Both the position numbers and the translations under genes were made by a program. Shown in pieces: positions 40,979 through 49,976 of a DNA stretch of 64,000 nucleotides (position 1 is the stretch's first letter; each line of letters starts with the position of its first letter). The notes beneath the pieces are model-generated. The model saw only the letters and a program-made list of their open reading frames with translations. It did no database searches and had not been told where the DNA came from. The stretch is from NCBI RefSeq assembly GCF_016464365.1, contig NZ_JADCUC010000009.1:1-64000 (forward strand), given 5' to 3'. The stretch comes from Sandaracinobacteroides hominis (GTDB lineage: Bacteria; Pseudomonadota; Alphaproteobacteria; Sphingomonadales; Sphingomonadaceae).

Positions 40979-41761
40979 TCAGCTTTTGGTGACGCTGGAG
41001 CGGACGCTTGCCAGATAGGTGCGGCCGATGCGGAGCTGCTGGCCGCCTTCCAGCTCGGCTGTCCAGTTGCCCTGGCCGTCGTGCGCGAGGCGGGCGACGC
41101 GATCTCGGCGGACGATCGACGAGCGGTGCAGGCGGATGAATTCCGCCGGATCCAGCCGCGCCTCCAGCGCGCCGATCGTTTCGTGGATCAGCCAGCTGCG
41201 GTTGCCGGCGTGGAGGCGCATATAGTCGCGTTCGGCCTCGATGCGGTCGATGTCGGCGACCGCGACGCGGGTCAGCTCGCCGCGGTTGGGGACCCAGAAT
41301 TCGCGGGCATAGCGCGAAGCGTCGGCAGGGGCGGCGTCGGCTGGGGTTTCGGCGGCGATCCGCAGGCGCTCGGCTGCGCGGGCAACGGCCTTTTCCAGGC
41401 GCTCCGGGGCGACCGGTTTCAGCAGGTAATCGACGGCGGCGGCATCGAAGGCGGCGACCGCGAACTGATCGAAGGCGGTGACGAAGACGATCGCGGGCGC
41501 CCGTTCCCTGCCTTCCAGCGCGTTGGCGACGTCGAGGCCGGTGAGGCCGGGCATGGCGATATCGAGGAAGACGAGATCGGGCTCCAGCGCGTCGATCAGG
41601 CGAAGCGCCGCCTCGCTGTCGGAAGCGGTGCCGACCAGCTGCACGCCGGCCAGGCGGGAGCAGAGGATCTGCATGCGTTCGACGGCAAGCGGCTCGTCAT
41701 CGACGATCAGGGTCTTCAATTGCGCCATGGCGGCTCTGGTGGCGTTTTCTTCGGGCAGCAT
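40979..41761 (-). CDS. LytTR-type response regulator
   Basis: A 260-residue regulator. The receiver domain at about residues 15-130 starts with LKTLIVDDEPLAVERM, carries the phosphorylated Asp in LVFLDIAMPGLTGLD, and has a Lys in DYLLKPVAPERL. The LytTR DNA-binding domain (residues 155-258) includes VADIDRIEAERDYMRLHAG and FIRLHRSSIVRRDRV. The ATG at 41761 has GAGG upstream; an ATG at 41728 is an alternative. It pairs with the histidine kinase gene 17 bases upstream. Confidence 0.9.
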   Translation of the reverse strand: MLPEENATRAAMAQLKTLIVDDEPLAVERMQILCSRLAGVQLVGTASDSEAALRLIDALEPDLVFLDIAMPGLTGLDVANALEGRERAPAIVFVTAFDQFAVAAFDAAAVDYLLKPVAPERLEKAVARAAERLRIAAETPADAAPADASRYAREFWVPNRGELTRVAVADIDRIEAERDYMRLHAGNRSWLIHETIGALEARLDPAEFIRLHRSSIVRRDRVARLAHDGQGNWTAELEGGQQLRIGRTYLASVRSSVTKS

Positions 41762-41777
41762 CAAGCCTCGGCTGCGG

Positions 41778-42932
41778 TCAACCGCGGATCAGCGGCATCC
41801 TGAGCCGCACCAGCCAGCCGCCGGCAGTGGGGCGGCCGGCGACGCTGTCGGCGGCGTCGCCGAACGAGGCCTTCAGCCGGGCCTCGACATTGGCGAGGCC
41901 GACGCCGCAGCCCGGCTCGCTGGCGGTGGCGACGGAATCGCCGTCGTCGCGCACCCAGAGTTCGAGATGGCCGCCGACAGCCTCGGCGGCGATGGTGACC
42001 GTGACCGGGCGCTGGCTGCGCGAGACGCCGTATTTGATCGCGTTTTCCACCAGCGGCTGCAGGATGAGCGCCGGGACCAGCGCATCGTTCAGCACGTCTG
42101 GAACGGAGACCTTGACCACCAGCCGTTCCGGGAAGCGGACCTTTTCGATGTCGAGATAGAGAAGCTGCAGGCGCAGTTCCTCTGAGAGCGGCACATTTTC
42201 GTTGGCCTCGCGGGTGAGGGAGGCGCGGAAGAAGGTGGAGAGGTTGAGGATCATCCGCTCGGCTTCCTCGGCGCGATCGCGCATGACGAGCGAGGAAAGC
42301 GAATTGAGCGTGTTGAAGAGGAAGTGCGGGTTGACCTGATAGCGGAGCGCGCGGAGCTCGGCGTCCTGCGCGGCGCGGGCATATTGCGCGGCCTGCCGCT
42401 CCACCCGCTGGACCTTGCTGGCATAGAGCAGCGCCACCCACATCACCGCCCAGGAGGCAATGAAGAAATACCATTCGAGCGCAGAGGAGACGATGACCGA
42501 GATCGGCGCGTCGGTGTAGACGGACCTGTCGCCCTTGTACTCCATGTCCATCGCCATGTGCTCGGCGATGGGGAAGCCGTAGAAGGCGATGTAGTTGACC
42601 GTTGCATAGGCAAAGGCCAGCGGCGCCGACGCGACGAAGGCGATGGTAAGCAGCTTGCCCGTGCGGGCGTGATCGTAGCGGCGGAGCAGCATGTAGAGCA
42701 GGCCGGTGAGCAGCATCGCGACGATCGTGACGATGCCACGGCGCAGCAACATCTCTTCCTGCCCGGGCATGTCGGAGACGGCGGCACGGGCGGTGGCCAA
42801 TACGAAATAGACGAGCCAGAAACCGATGATCGACAGGATGGCCATGCGCGGGGATGGCTCGCCCTGCCCGGCCCGTTCGGAAGGGCCGCTGGACGGTTTC
42901 CTGTCCGTGCGGGGCTGGAATGCTTGGTTCAT
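41778..42932 (-). CDS. LytS-type sensor histidine kinase
   Basis: A 384-residue membrane kinase. The N-terminal part has about four hydrophobic segments between residues 30 and 170 (for example AILSIIGFWLVYFVLATARA). The His_kinase domain starts with the phosphoacceptor motif ALRYQVNPHFLFNTLNSLSS, and a HATPase region follows with LQPLVENAIKYGVSRS and GCGVGLANVEARL. The stimulus is unknown. It is co-transcribed with the LytTR regulator. Confidence 0.9.
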   Translation of the reverse strand: MNQAFQPRTDRKPSSGPSERAGQGEPSPRMAILSIIGFWLVYFVLATARAAVSDMPGQEEMLLRRGIVTIVAMLLTGLLYMLLRRYDHARTGKLLTIAFVASAPLAFAYATVNYIAFYGFPIAEHMAMDMEYKGDRSVYTDAPISVIVSSALEWYFFIASWAVMWVALLYASKVQRVERQAAQYARAAQDAELRALRYQVNPHFLFNTLNSLSSLVMRDRAEEAERMILNLSTFFRASLTREANENVPLSEELRLQLLYLDIEKVRFPERLVVKVSVPDVLNDALVPALILQPLVENAIKYGVSRSQRPVTVTIAAEAVGGHLELWVRDDGDSVATASEPGCGVGLANVEARLKASFGDAADSVAGRPTAGGWLVRLRMPLIRG

Positions 42933-43075
42933 GCTGTCACCCTACTGAAACAGCCGTCTCTAGGCGACGCCCTTTGTCGATGGGCAAATGCCGTTGGTCG
43001 AAGCAGTTCATCCACCGTTAACCAATTAATTGCGGCTGTTCCGACGAGCGGGATAGCGCTAGCGACCGGCGACAT

Positions 43076-44242
43076 ATGCCTGATGCAACAGATTCCCGCG
43101 GCCCGCTGGACGGCCTTCTGATCCTCGACCTGACGCGGGTGCTGGCCGGGCCCTATGCGACGATGCTGCTCGCCGATCTGGGCGCGCGCGTCATCAAGGT
43201 GGAAGCGCCCGGCGGAGACGACAGCCGGGCGATCGGGCCGTTCATGGCGGAAGGCGACAGCGCCTATTTCACCAGCGTCAACCGGGGGAAGGAATCGATT
43301 GCGCTGGATCTGAAATCCGCCGCCGATCTGGCCGTGCTGGAAGCGATGCTGGCGAAGGCCGACGTGGTGGTGGAGAATTTCCGCCCCGGCGCGATGGAGC
43401 GGCTGGGGCTGGGCTTCGAGGCGCTGCATCAGCGGTTTCCGCGGCTGATCTATGCGGCGGCTTCGGGCTTTGGGCATAGCGGGCCGGAGAGCGGGCGCCC
43501 GGCCTATGATGTGATCGTGCAGGCGATGGGGGGCGTGATGTCCATCACCGGCGAGGAAGGCGGCGCGCCGGTGCGGGTGGGGACTTCGCTGGGGGATATC
43601 ACCGCCGGGCTGTTCACCGTGATCGGGATCGAGGCGGCACTGCTGCACCGGGAAAAGACGGGCCGGGGCCAGAAGGTGGACGTGGCGATGCTGGATTGCC
43701 AGCTGGCGATCCTGGAGAATGCCATTGCCCGCTATCAGGTGACCGGGAAGAGCCCCGGGCCGCTGGGGAGCCGGCATCCTTCGATCACGCCGTTCCAGGC
43801 CTTTCGCTGTGCCGACCGGCCGATCGTGATTGCGGCCGGAAACGATGCGCTGTGGCTGGCGTGCTGCGAGGCACTGGGGCTGGACGCCATGGCGGCGGAT
43901 GCGCGCTTTGCCAGCAACCACAGCCGCACCGAGCATGCGGCCGAACTGGCGGCCGGGGTGGAGGCGCGGCTGACAACTGCCGACGCAGCGCACTGGCTGG
44001 CGTTGCTGGGGGCAGCGGGGGTGCCGGCCGGGCCGCTGAACACGGTGGGCGAGGCGCTGGCGATGCCGCAGGTGGCGGCACGCAACATGCTGGTGGAAAC
44101 GCATTCGCCGGAAGGACGGCCGTTGAAGGTGGCGGGGAATCCGATCAAGATGTCGGCGCACCCCGATCCGGCAACGCGGCCTTCGGCGGCGCGGCTGGAT
44201 GCGGATCGGGCGCGGTTGGTGGCGGAGTTTGCGGGTACATGA
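43076..44242 (+). CDS. CaiB/BaiF-family (type III) CoA transferase
   Basis: A 388-residue family III CoA transferase. The N-terminal LDLTRVLAGPYATMLLADLG with ARVIKVEAPGGDDSR binds CoA, and the catalytic Asp lies in GRPAYDVIVQAMGG. Further motifs are VNRGKESIALDLKS and VVVENFRPGAMERLGLG. The substrate acid is unknown. It overlaps the next gene by ATGA. Confidence 0.9.
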   Translation: MPDATDSRGPLDGLLILDLTRVLAGPYATMLLADLGARVIKVEAPGGDDSRAIGPFMAEGDSAYFTSVNRGKESIALDLKSAADLAVLEAMLAKADVVVENFRPGAMERLGLGFEALHQRFPRLIYAAASGFGHSGPESGRPAYDVIVQAMGGVMSITGEEGGAPVRVGTSLGDITAGLFTVIGIEAALLHREKTGRGQKVDVAMLDCQLAILENAIARYQVTGKSPGPLGSRHPSITPFQAFRCADRPIVIAAGNDALWLACCEALGLDAMAADARFASNHSRTEHAAELAAGVEARLTTADAAHWLALLGAAGVPAGPLNTVGEALAMPQVAARNMLVETHSPEGRPLKVAGNPIKMSAHPDPATRPSAARLDADRARLVAEFAGT

Positions 44243-45009
44243 CGATCGAGGCCGATATCGCGCTGATCCAGCGGCTGGCGAATGCGGCCGATGAAGCAGT
44301 GAAGCCATATTTTCGCGCCAAGCTGGAGATCGAGCAGAAGGCGGACTTCTCGCCCGTTACCGCCGCCGACCGGGGCGCCGAGCGGGTGATCCGCGACATG
44401 CTGCGGAGCGACCGGCCGACCGACGGCATCTATGGCGAGGAATATGGCATCAGCCGCGGGCAATCGGGCCGGGTGTGGGTGATCGATCCCATAGACGGGA
44501 CGCGCGGTTTCGTGGCGGGGCGGCCGCTCTATGGGACGCTGATCGGGCTGATCGAGGACGGAAAGCCCATTCTGGGGCTGATTTCGGCGGCGGCGGCGGG
44601 TGACCGCTGGCTGGGGTGCACGGTGGGGCAGCCGCAGACGACGTTGAACGGCAAGCGGGTGAGCGCGCGGGCCTGCGCTTCGCTGGGCGCGGCGCGGGCT
44701 GCATCCACGCATCCTTCGGTGTTCTCGGCTTCGGGGCATGCCAGTTTCCAGCGGATCGGGCGTTCGGTGAAGGACATGCTGTTTGGCGGGGATTGCCATA
44801 ATTACGGGCTGGTGGCGGCCGGGCATCTGGACCTGGTGATGGAGGAAAATCTGCAGCCCTATGACTGGGCGGCGCTGGTGCCGGTGGTGCAGGGGGCCGG
44901 CGGGGTGATTACCGACTGGGCCGGGCAGCCGCTGGAGCTGGGGAGCGAGGGGCGCGTTCTGGCGGCTGGCGACGCGCGGGTGCATGCCCAGGCCATGGAG
45001 CGCATCTGA
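44239..45009 (+). CDS. hisN: Histidinol-phosphatase, inositol-monophosphatase family
   Basis: A 256-residue enzyme of the IMPase fold. Metal-binding motifs are visible: GEEYG (about residue 73), WVIDPIDGTRGFVAGRPLYG and the late YDWAALVPVVQGAGG. The RGFVAGRP variant is typical of the bacterial histidinol-phosphatase HisN group rather than inositol-specific enzymes. The start overlaps the CoA transferase stop, though no metabolic link is obvious. Confidence 0.85.
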   Translation: MTIEADIALIQRLANAADEAVKPYFRAKLEIEQKADFSPVTAADRGAERVIRDMLRSDRPTDGIYGEEYGISRGQSGRVWVIDPIDGTRGFVAGRPLYGTLIGLIEDGKPILGLISAAAAGDRWLGCTVGQPQTTLNGKRVSARACASLGAARAASTHPSVFSASGHASFQRIGRSVKDMLFGGDCHNYGLVAAGHLDLVMEENLQPYDWAALVPVVQGAGGVITDWAGQPLELGSEGRVLAAGDARVHAQAMERI

Positions 45010-45071
45010 GAGGTTTTCGGGCGCGGGCTGTGCCACTATCCTGAGCGGCAGAGGGATAGAGGGAACAGCCC

Positions 45072-46523
45072 ATGACGATCGCCGCCGACGCACTTGCCCG
45101 TGATACTGCCGCCATGCAGGCCCTGCTGGAGAAGCAGCGGGCCGCCTTTACCGCAGAGCTGCCCGTAAGCGCCGCTGTGCGGAAGGACCGGTTGAACCGG
45201 GCCCTGAAGCTGATGCTGGAGCATCGGGAGGCGTTCAAGAAGGCCCTGTCAGACGATTTCGGGCACCGGCCGGCGGAGATGACGGACATCACCGACATCA
45301 TGGGCAGCGTGAAGCCGCTGAAGCATGCCTTGAAGCATGTGGACGAGTGGATGAAGCCGGAGCGCCGCAAGCTGGACTTCCCGCTGGGGCTGCTGGGGGC
45401 GAAGGCCATCGTGGAGTGGCAGCCGAAGGGCGTGGTGGGGGTCATCGCGCCGTGGAATTTCCCGATCAACCTGACCTTTGCGCCGCTGGCGAACATCCTG
45501 GCTGCCGGGAACCGGGCGATGATCAAGCCGAGCGAGTTCACGCCGGCGACTTCGGAGCTGATGCGCACGGCCTTTGCGCAATATTTCGATGAGGCCGAGG
45601 TGGCGACGGTGGTTGGCGGGCCGGAGGTGGGCAAGGCCTTTTCCGAGCTGGCGTTTGACCATCTGATCTTTACGGGCGCGACTTCGATTGCGCGGCATGT
45701 GATGGCGGCGGCCGCGAAGAATCTGGTGCCGTTGACGCTGGAGCTGGGCGGGAAATCGCCGACCGTCATCAGCCGGTCGGCCGACATTGCCAGCGCCACC
45801 GAGCGGGTGGCGATGGGCAAGATGATGAATGCCGGGCAGATCTGCCTGGCGCCGGATTACATGCTGGTGCCGCAGGAGAAGGAGGCGGAGATCGTCGAGG
45901 GGCTGAAGGCGGCGACGACGAAAATGTATCCGAGCCTGCTGGCGAATGACGACTATACCAGCGTGATTTCGAAGCGGCACCGCGACCGGTTGGAGGCGCA
46001 TATCGAGGATGCGCGGGCGAAGGGGGCCGAGATCGTGGAAGTAAACCCGGCGAACGAGGATTTCTCCAAGCAGAACACCAACAAGATGCCGCTGACCATT
46101 ATTCGCAACCCCACCGACGAGATGACGGTGATGCAGGAGGAGATATTCGGCCCGGTGCTGCCGGTGAAGAGCTACAAGTCGGTCGAGGACGCGATTGGGT
46201 ATATCAATTCGAAGGAGCGGCCGCTGGGGCTTTACTGGTTTGGCACGGATGCCGGCGAGGAGCGGCAGATGTTGGACAAGACCGTTTCCGGCGGGGTGAC
46301 GGTGAACGATGTGATCTTCCATGTGGCCCAGGAGGATCTGCCCTTTGGCGGGATCGGGCCTGCCGGGATGGGCAATTACCACGGGCATGACGGGTTCAAG
46401 ACCTTCAGCCATGCGAAGAGCATCTACAAGCAGCCGAAGATGGATCTGGCCGGGCTGGCCGGGTTCAAGCCGCCTTACGGGGAGAAGACGCGGAAGGCTT
46501 TGGCGCGGGAACTGAAGGGCTGA
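45072..46523 (+). CDS. Coniferyl aldehyde dehydrogenase
   Basis: A 483-residue NAD(P)-dependent aldehyde dehydrogenase. Active-site motifs are GVIAPWNFPINLTFAP, LELGGKSPTV (catalytic Glu), and MNAGQICLAPDYMLVP (catalytic Cys). The ICLAPDY form and the C-terminal GGIGPAGMGNYHGHDGFKTF place it in the CalB/coniferyl aldehyde dehydrogenase group, which oxidises lignin-derived and other aldehydes. The real substrate may differ. It appears monocistronic. Confidence 0.88.
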   Translation: MTIAADALARDTAAMQALLEKQRAAFTAELPVSAAVRKDRLNRALKLMLEHREAFKKALSDDFGHRPAEMTDITDIMGSVKPLKHALKHVDEWMKPERRKLDFPLGLLGAKAIVEWQPKGVVGVIAPWNFPINLTFAPLANILAAGNRAMIKPSEFTPATSELMRTAFAQYFDEAEVATVVGGPEVGKAFSELAFDHLIFTGATSIARHVMAAAAKNLVPLTLELGGKSPTVISRSADIASATERVAMGKMMNAGQICLAPDYMLVPQEKEAEIVEGLKAATTKMYPSLLANDDYTSVISKRHRDRLEAHIEDARAKGAEIVEVNPANEDFSKQNTNKMPLTIIRNPTDEMTVMQEEIFGPVLPVKSYKSVEDAIGYINSKERPLGLYWFGTDAGEERQMLDKTVSGGVTVNDVIFHVAQEDLPFGGIGPAGMGNYHGHDGFKTFSHAKSIYKQPKMDLAGLAGFKPPYGEKTRKALARELKG

Positions 46524-46592
46524 GGGCGGTTGCGCCGCTTCCGAATCCGTTAATTTCCGTTCAACTTTTCGCACTTTTCGCATTGGCAATGC

Positions 46593-46710
46593 GTGCGTGG
46601 GCGGGTGCGCGCGTAGCTTGTGACTGGTGTGTAGGACAGAGAAAAGTGCGGGTTGGTTTGCCGCCTGCATCGGGGTGGTTGTGGCATGGATTGGGGTTTG
46701 TAGGACAGGT
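46593..46710 (+). repeat. GTAGGACAG repeat, copy 2
   Basis: Homologous to 23462-23573 with the same block order: GTGCGTGGGCG, GCGCGCGTAGCTTGTG, GTGTAGGACAGAGAAAAGTG, CGGGTTGG, GGTTGTGGCATGGATTGGGG and GTAGGACAGG. It ends four bases before the next gene and so forms its leader. Confidence 0.75.
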
Positions 46711-46713
46711 TGA

Positions 46714-47157
46714 ATGATCGTGCTGCTTGCCATGCTCCTTATGACTGAGTCCGAGCCTCCTTCGCTTGGGCAACTCACAGCGGAGGATAGAGCGGTAGTG
46801 CAGGCAGGAGAGGAGGCCAGCGCTTGGCTCGCCGCCACATATCCGGATTGTGAGAATCCCAAGGCCGATGACTTCAGACCCTATACATTGTGCTTGGCGG
46901 AGACAGACTTTGATCGAGCGGAGGCAGACATGCAGCGCGTGTGGGCGCTGACGCTTGCACGGGTGAGGGCAGCCAAAGGCTTGAGCGGCGAACGAAAGGT
47001 CAAATCAGAGCAGAGAAAGTGGCTGATACAGCGTGATCGGCAATGTGGGGCCGCTGCTGCTGAAACGCCGGTCACGCAGTTCTCCCGGAACGATTTGAGT
47101 TGCAAGGCCCGTCTGAACGCTGATCGTATAATGTATCCCGACGTGATTGCTCGCTAG
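46714..47157 (+). CDS. DUF1311 / LprI-like protein
   Basis: A 147-residue protein with a short hydrophobic start (MIVLLAMLLM) that could be a signal. The DUF1311 pattern is present: CLAETDFDRAEADMQRVWAL, then EQRKWLIQRDRQCGAAAAET and SCKARLNADR, with four cysteines. LprI-type proteins include a mycobacterial lysozyme inhibitor. The function here is unproven. The upstream repeat serves as its leader. Confidence 0.75.
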   Translation: MIVLLAMLLMTESEPPSLGQLTAEDRAVVQAGEEASAWLAATYPDCENPKADDFRPYTLCLAETDFDRAEADMQRVWALTLARVRAAKGLSGERKVKSEQRKWLIQRDRQCGAAAAETPVTQFSRNDLSCKARLNADRIMYPDVIAR

Positions 47158-47166
47158 ACCTTGGGC

Positions 47167-47192
47167 CGGGAAGCGTTCCTTCCGTTTTTTTT
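47167..47192 (+). terminator. Intrinsic terminator between convergent DUF1311 genes
   Basis: A stem CGG(G)AAG / CTTCCG (47167-47173 and 47179-47184) with one bulged G is followed by eight T residues (47185-47192). The T-run overlaps the stop codon of the convergent minus-strand gene. Confidence 0.75.
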
Positions 47193-47601
47193 ACCGAGAC
47201 TGTTTCTCAATCGGCCAACGCTGCAGATCGTGCAGCAGATAGGCGGTTCTGGCGCGATTTGCTCCAGCTATGCAGGCAATTATCGAAGAGTCTGACCCCG
47301 TACTTCCCGGGTTTCCTCCCGCGTCATAGGCACACTGGCTATCCCGGCTGGCAATCCAGGCCGATTGCGCTTTCTCCAGCAAGAGAAGGTACTCACCGGA
47401 CACCCTCGACCTGAGTTTCGAATAGGCCGCACGCATTGAGCGCTCCGCATTCTCGCTGTCGTACATGCAAGTCGCGTATTCGACCGGAGAGGAAATGGTT
47501 GGATGCATGCGCTGGCACTCACCTTCGGTCTTCTCTTGAGCGATTGCCCCCGAGCCCAAAAGAGCTGCTGCCAAAGTGAACGTGGCGAAAACTGCTTTCA
47601 T
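47191..47601 (-). CDS. DUF1311 / LprI-like exported protein
   Basis: A 136-residue protein with a clear signal peptide (MKAVFATFTLAAALLGSGAIAQ) and the DUF1311 features YATCMYDSENAERSMRAAYS, EKAQSAWIASRDSQCAYDA and IIACIAGANRARTAYLL, with four cysteines. It is paralogous in type to the convergent gene 46714-47157 but not a close copy. Confidence 0.82.
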   Translation of the reverse strand: MKAVFATFTLAAALLGSGAIAQEKTEGECQRMHPTISSPVEYATCMYDSENAERSMRAAYSKLRSRVSGEYLLLLEKAQSAWIASRDSQCAYDAGGNPGSTGSDSSIIACIAGANRARTAYLLHDLQRWPIEKQSR

Positions 47602-47707
47602 TTAGAAAGCGTATTTCAAACTGATTTTTGTAACAACAGGTGCCTTCCGATCGACGATTGGCGTTCTCAGTGGTCGGTTTTGCGCTTGCGGATCGCTTGC
47701 CCTGTGG

Positions 47708-47810
47708 ATCCCAGCGTTGGCTCCGCCAGTCCTTCGGACCGCTGGGATGACGGATATGTGTTGAGGGTGCAGGGAAATCATTTCCCTGCCGGGTCCGGGC
47801 AGCGCCCGGC
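47708..47810. repeat. Cluster of nested hairpins (REP-like)
   Basis: ATCCCAGCG (47708-47716) and CGCTGGGAT (47740-47748) close over two inner hairpins, TGGC-TCC-GCCA and GTCC-TTC-GGAC, giving a three-way junction. Next comes GCAGGGAAA-TCA-TTTCCCTGC (47769-47789), then CCGGGC-AGC-GCCCGG (47795-47809). It lies between the phospholipase-like gene end and the DUF1311 gene start. Confidence 0.7.
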
Positions 47811-47824
47811 TGCCGGAGGCTCGG

Positions 47825-49555
47825 CTACACCAGCTCATCAGGCACGAACCATGCTGGCCGTCCAAACCGGCGGACGCGGGCGTAGCGGTAGGGTAGGATG
47901 AAGCCTTGGCGCTCTTCTGGCGGTTTCAGGACGTTGCTGTCTGCGGTTTCGCGCCATAGCGGCAGGCTGTTGCTGGTGTTGGGGAGTTGATCCGGGGCGA
48001 GGTCCAGGAGTTGGCCCCAGAGGCGTTTGCGGAAGGTGGCTATGCCTTCGGGGTCTTACCAGAGGAGGCCGAATTCGCTGTCCCAGCCGAAGCTGCGGCC
48101 GTTTATGTTGGCGCTGGAGACGAGGGCGTGTTCGTCGTCGGCTATCAGCAGCTTGGAGTGGACGTAGATCATGCCGGCGCCGAAGACGGCTCCCCGGTCT
48201 GCCACCAGCTGTTTTTCCTCTTCGGTGAGGGGCGATTTGCGGCCCAGGGCGAAGAGGCCGACGCGGGGGCCGAGTTTGCGGCGGAGTTTGCCGAGCGCGC
48301 GGGCCTGCAGCCATTCGCCGTGGCGGTGGGCGGGATTGTTGCCATGGCCTTCGAAGGCGACTTCATCCGGGGCCTGCGGCAGGACGATGATGACCTGCAG
48401 GCCGGGGTTGCGGCGGGCGGCTTCGACGATCCAGCCGGCGGCGCGGCGGGAGCGGAAGAACTGCGCCTCTATGTAGAGCAGGCGGCGGGCGGAGAAGATG
48501 AGCTGGCGGTGGGCGGCCATCAGTTCGCGGATATGGCGGGCGGGGCCGAGCGCGAAGGGCTTGCGCGAGCGGCGGGAGCGGGTGCGGAGCAGCTGGCCGG
48601 TGGCGGTGCTGCCGGGGATGGCGGGTGGCAGCGGCGTTGCATCCGCAATCTCGTCGAGCGGGTCGATGACGAGCTTGCGGTCCTGGCCGATGAGCCAGTG
48701 GCTGGTGATTTCGCGGAAGCGGGGAAGTTCGAAGTTCCAGAGGCGGCGGAAATGTTCCTGTGCGTCGCCTGCGGCCGGGCCCTCCAGTTTCACGCTGACA
48801 TCGTGCCAGGTTTCCGGCGCCGGCTGGGCGTAGCGGCGGGTTTCCCAGCGGCGTTCGTCGACGTCGAGGCCGCCGACGATGGCGACCTTGCCGTCGATCA
48901 CCGCGAACTTGTGGTGGTGGGTGGCGGGCCACAGGCGCGGCGGTGGGCCTCGACGGAAACGGGGGGTGCCGCCGTCTGATTTGACGTAGCGCCAGAGGCC
49001 GGGGCGAACGGCCAGCAGTTCCTCGATGTCGCCGCCGGTTTCGGCGAATTCGCGGACGATCTTGCGCAGGAGGAAGCCCATCGGCAGGCGCAGCGCCTGG
49101 CGGACAGCCCAGCCGACTTCGCCTTCGTGCTGGCTTACGATGATCTCGAACAGTTCGCGCTGGGGCTCGGCCATGTCTTCCAGCAGGTCCTTCAGGGCGC
49201 GGAAGCTGGACCAGCTGCTGGCGTGCAGGGCGTGGGCGACGGTGGGTTCGAAATCGGTGAGCAGGATGCGCACCTGCACGCCGGCCTTTACGCGGGATTT
49301 GAGGAGCGAGGCCCAATCGGGGAGGCCGGCCTCCTTCGCTTCGGGCGAGCGGGTGCGGGTGGCCGGATCGAAGATGCGGAAGGCCATGTAGATGCTGGTT
49401 TCAGCGCCCAGCACCAGGCGTTCGAGTTCCGGATACATCTCTGCTGCCAGGATCAGCGGGGTTACGCGGATGCCGGTGCGCGGGGGAAAGGGCTTGTCCT
49501 CCGGCGGGGAGTCGCGGCGGGGGCCGCGCTCCGGGGGGAGGAAGATGCCGGTCAT
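47825..49555 (-). pseudogene. Phospholipase D-like protein with an in-frame stop codon
   Basis: A PLD-superfamily gene with both HKD motifs: HHHKFAVIDGKVAIVGG (first half) and IYVHSKLLIADDEHALVSSA with INGRSFGWDSEFG (second half). At 48058-48056 a TAA follows FGLLW. After it the same frame continues for 76 codons, DPEGIATFRKRLWGQLLDLA to FGRPAWFVPDELV, and ends with TAG at 47825, as expected for the family's C-terminus. So one nonsense codon splits the gene. The first 499 residues contain both active-site motifs and may still fold. The start at 49555 (MTGIFLPPERG) is uncertain; a GTG at 49606 is possible. Confidence 0.75.
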
Positions 49556-49577
49556 GCGGGGGGCGACCGGGGCGGCG

Positions 49578-49976
49578 TCAGGCGGCGGCGACGCGCAGGC
49601 GTACACCTATTGCCGGGCCGACGCCCTTGGCCCAATCGGGTTCGCCTTCGAGCACCATGTCGGCGCGCCAGCCTTCGCCGCCCAGAACCGGGCGTCCATC
49701 GATGTCGGCGGCGGCGGCCTCGATCAGGCGGACTTGCGCGAGGAGGCCCTCGGCTTCGCCCTTGAGCAGCAGGTGGATGATCCACGACAGCGAGGTCTGC
49801 TGGTCTGCGAGGTGGCGTCCGGTGGATTTCACGACGTCGGGCACCGGCGCGATGGAGTGAACGAGAAGGGTGAGGCGGGGCTGTTCCTCTGGCGAGGACG
49901 CGCCGAGGGCGACCGGGTGGTGCAGCGCTTCGGTGAGGCGGGCGGCAAGCTGGGTAAGCGCTGCGACGGCAATCAT
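49578..49976 (-). CDS. Hypothetical protein (132 residues)
   Basis: I do not recognise the family with confidence. The sequence MIAVAALTQLAARLTEALHH with LTLLVHSIAPVPDVVKSTG, LSWIIHLLLKGEAEGLLAQV and LVLEGEPDWAKG-like strands suggests a small alpha/beta protein and loosely recalls the DUF4255/Pvc16-type domain. The ATG overlaps the acyl-CoA synthetase stop (ATGA), placing it in the same operon. Confidence 0.6.
   Translation of the reverse strand: MIAVAALTQLAARLTEALHHPVALGASSPEEQPRLTLLVHSIAPVPDVVKSTGRHLADQQTSLSWIIHLLLKGEAEGLLAQVRLIEAAAADIDGRPVLGGEGWRADMVLEGEPDWAKGVGPAIGVRLRVAAA

Noticed and set aside
47838-48314. Minus-strand frame over the end of the PLD gene
   Set aside because: Its product is repetitive Arg/Pro sequence. 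The PLD frame continuing past the TAA gives convincing protein sequence instead.
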